NCBI GenBank assembly: GCA_945910225.1
Contig: CAMDYG010000018.1
Location: 1-53,554, forward strand
Reading direction: 5' to 3'
From: an uncultured Eubacterium sp.
GTDB lineage: Bacteria; Bacillota; Clostridia; Lachnospirales; Lachnospiraceae
Length of the DNA stretch: 53,554 bases
The stretch's first letter is position 1; every line of letters begins with the position of its first letter. A program made the position numbers and the translations under genes. The notes under the pieces are model-generated. The model was not told where the DNA came from, did not search any database, and worked only from the letters and a program-made list of their open reading frames with translations. Shown here one piece after another: positions 53,165-53,554 of the stretch.

Positions 53165-53554
53165 TTAGCAAACGCCCTGTGCAAGCATGGCGTCAACAAC
53201 CTTCTCGAAACCAGCAATGTTAGCACCAGCAACATAGTCTGTCTTTCCACCAACTGTCATGTCATATCTCTTAGCAGCATCTGAAATGTTAGCGTAGATT
53301 GTTTCCATGATTCCCTTAAGCTTTCCATCAACTTCTTCGAATGTCCATGAAAGTCTTTCTGAGTTCTGGCTCATCTCAAGAGCAGATGTAGCAACACCAC
53401 CAGCGTTAGCAGCCTTACCACCTACAAAGAGAACACCATTCTCCTGAAGGTACTTAGTAGCTTCTAATGTTGTAGGCATGTTAGCACCCTCTGTTACAGA
53501 TACAACACCATTAGCAACAAGCATCTTAGCATCTTCGATGTCTAACTCGTTCTG
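53165..53554 (-). CDS. gdhA: NADP-type glutamate dehydrogenase, C-terminal part (5' end beyond window)
   Basis: The last 129 residues are present and the frame runs off the right edge (QNELDIEDAK before MLVANGV). Diagnostic parts are VTEGANMPTTLEA, VLFVGGKAANAGGVATSALEMSQN and the C-terminal VAGANIAGFEKVVDAMLAQG. The hexameric enzyme assimilates ammonia onto 2-oxoglutarate. The biased codon use (GGT, GTT, AAG) suggests high expression. The start and promoter are outside the window. Confidence 0.95.
   Translation of the reverse strand, partial: QNELDIEDAKMLVANGVVSVTEGANMPTTLEATKYLQENGVLFVGGKAANAGGVATSALEMSQNSERLSWTFEEVDGKLKGIMETIYANISDAAKRYDMTVGGKTDYVAGANIAGFEKVVDAMLAQGVC

Overview
The window reads as a chromosomal segment of a low-GC, anaerobic, motile, spore-forming Clostridia of the Lachnospiraceae type. 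It carries an anaerobic (class III) ribonucleotide reductase, the complete spoIIA-sigF plus spoVA sporulation block, a flagellin driven by a sigma-28 type promoter, and intracellular pectin/arabinoxylan-degrading enzymes with an Lpl-type sugar ABC importer. A pectin-using gut species close to Lachnospira (Eubacterium) eligens is a reasonable inference, but the species cannot be proven from this sequence. No phage, plasmid, IS element or CRISPR array was found.

Left part (1-17.8 kb): a truncated ABC ATPase; a MITE-like imperfect palindrome; a SleB-like wall hydrolase followed by an XRE regulator; a GH43 glycosidase; a convergent pair of unknown genes (a calcium-loop protein and a coiled-coil protein), each behind a sigma-28-like promoter; a small membrane protein; nrdD behind a promoter carrying two NrdR boxes; a diguanylate cyclase; a 53-residue small protein with a palindromic operator; and an ion-transport operon (small protein, trkA, trkH, lipase-like protein, FeoB-associated Cys-rich peptide, corA).

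Middle (17.9-28.6 kb): two identical tRNA-Gly(GCC) genes; flagellin whose sigma-28 promoter lies inside the terminator hairpin of the upstream pepF; degV; a GNAT acetyltransferase whose 3' end contains the terminator of the convergent dapA-dapB operon; a lysine riboswitch in front of dapA; an SSB-like protein; bipA/typA with an XRE regulator.

Glycan region (28.6-39.3 kb, all minus strand): a solute-binding lipoprotein, a zinc-ribbon/permease fusion and a second permease form an importer, followed by an ankyrin-GH43 fusion, an unknown helical protein, a GH28 polygalacturonase and an ABC half-transporter. None of the glycosidases has a signal peptide, which suggests that imported oligosaccharides are finished in the cytoplasm.

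Right part (39.5-53.5 kb): a YigZ protein; a class A penicillin-binding protein; the sporulation block spoIIAA-spoIIAB-sigF-spoVAA-spoVAB-spoVAC-methyltransferase-spoVAD-spoVAE; a zinc-ribbon TPR protein with a small acidic peptide; folC; an unknown coiled-coil protein; and the 3' end of glutamate dehydrogenase. Many start codons were moved inward from the longest open frame because a Shine-Dalgarno sequence decides the start; these choices are noted in each entry.
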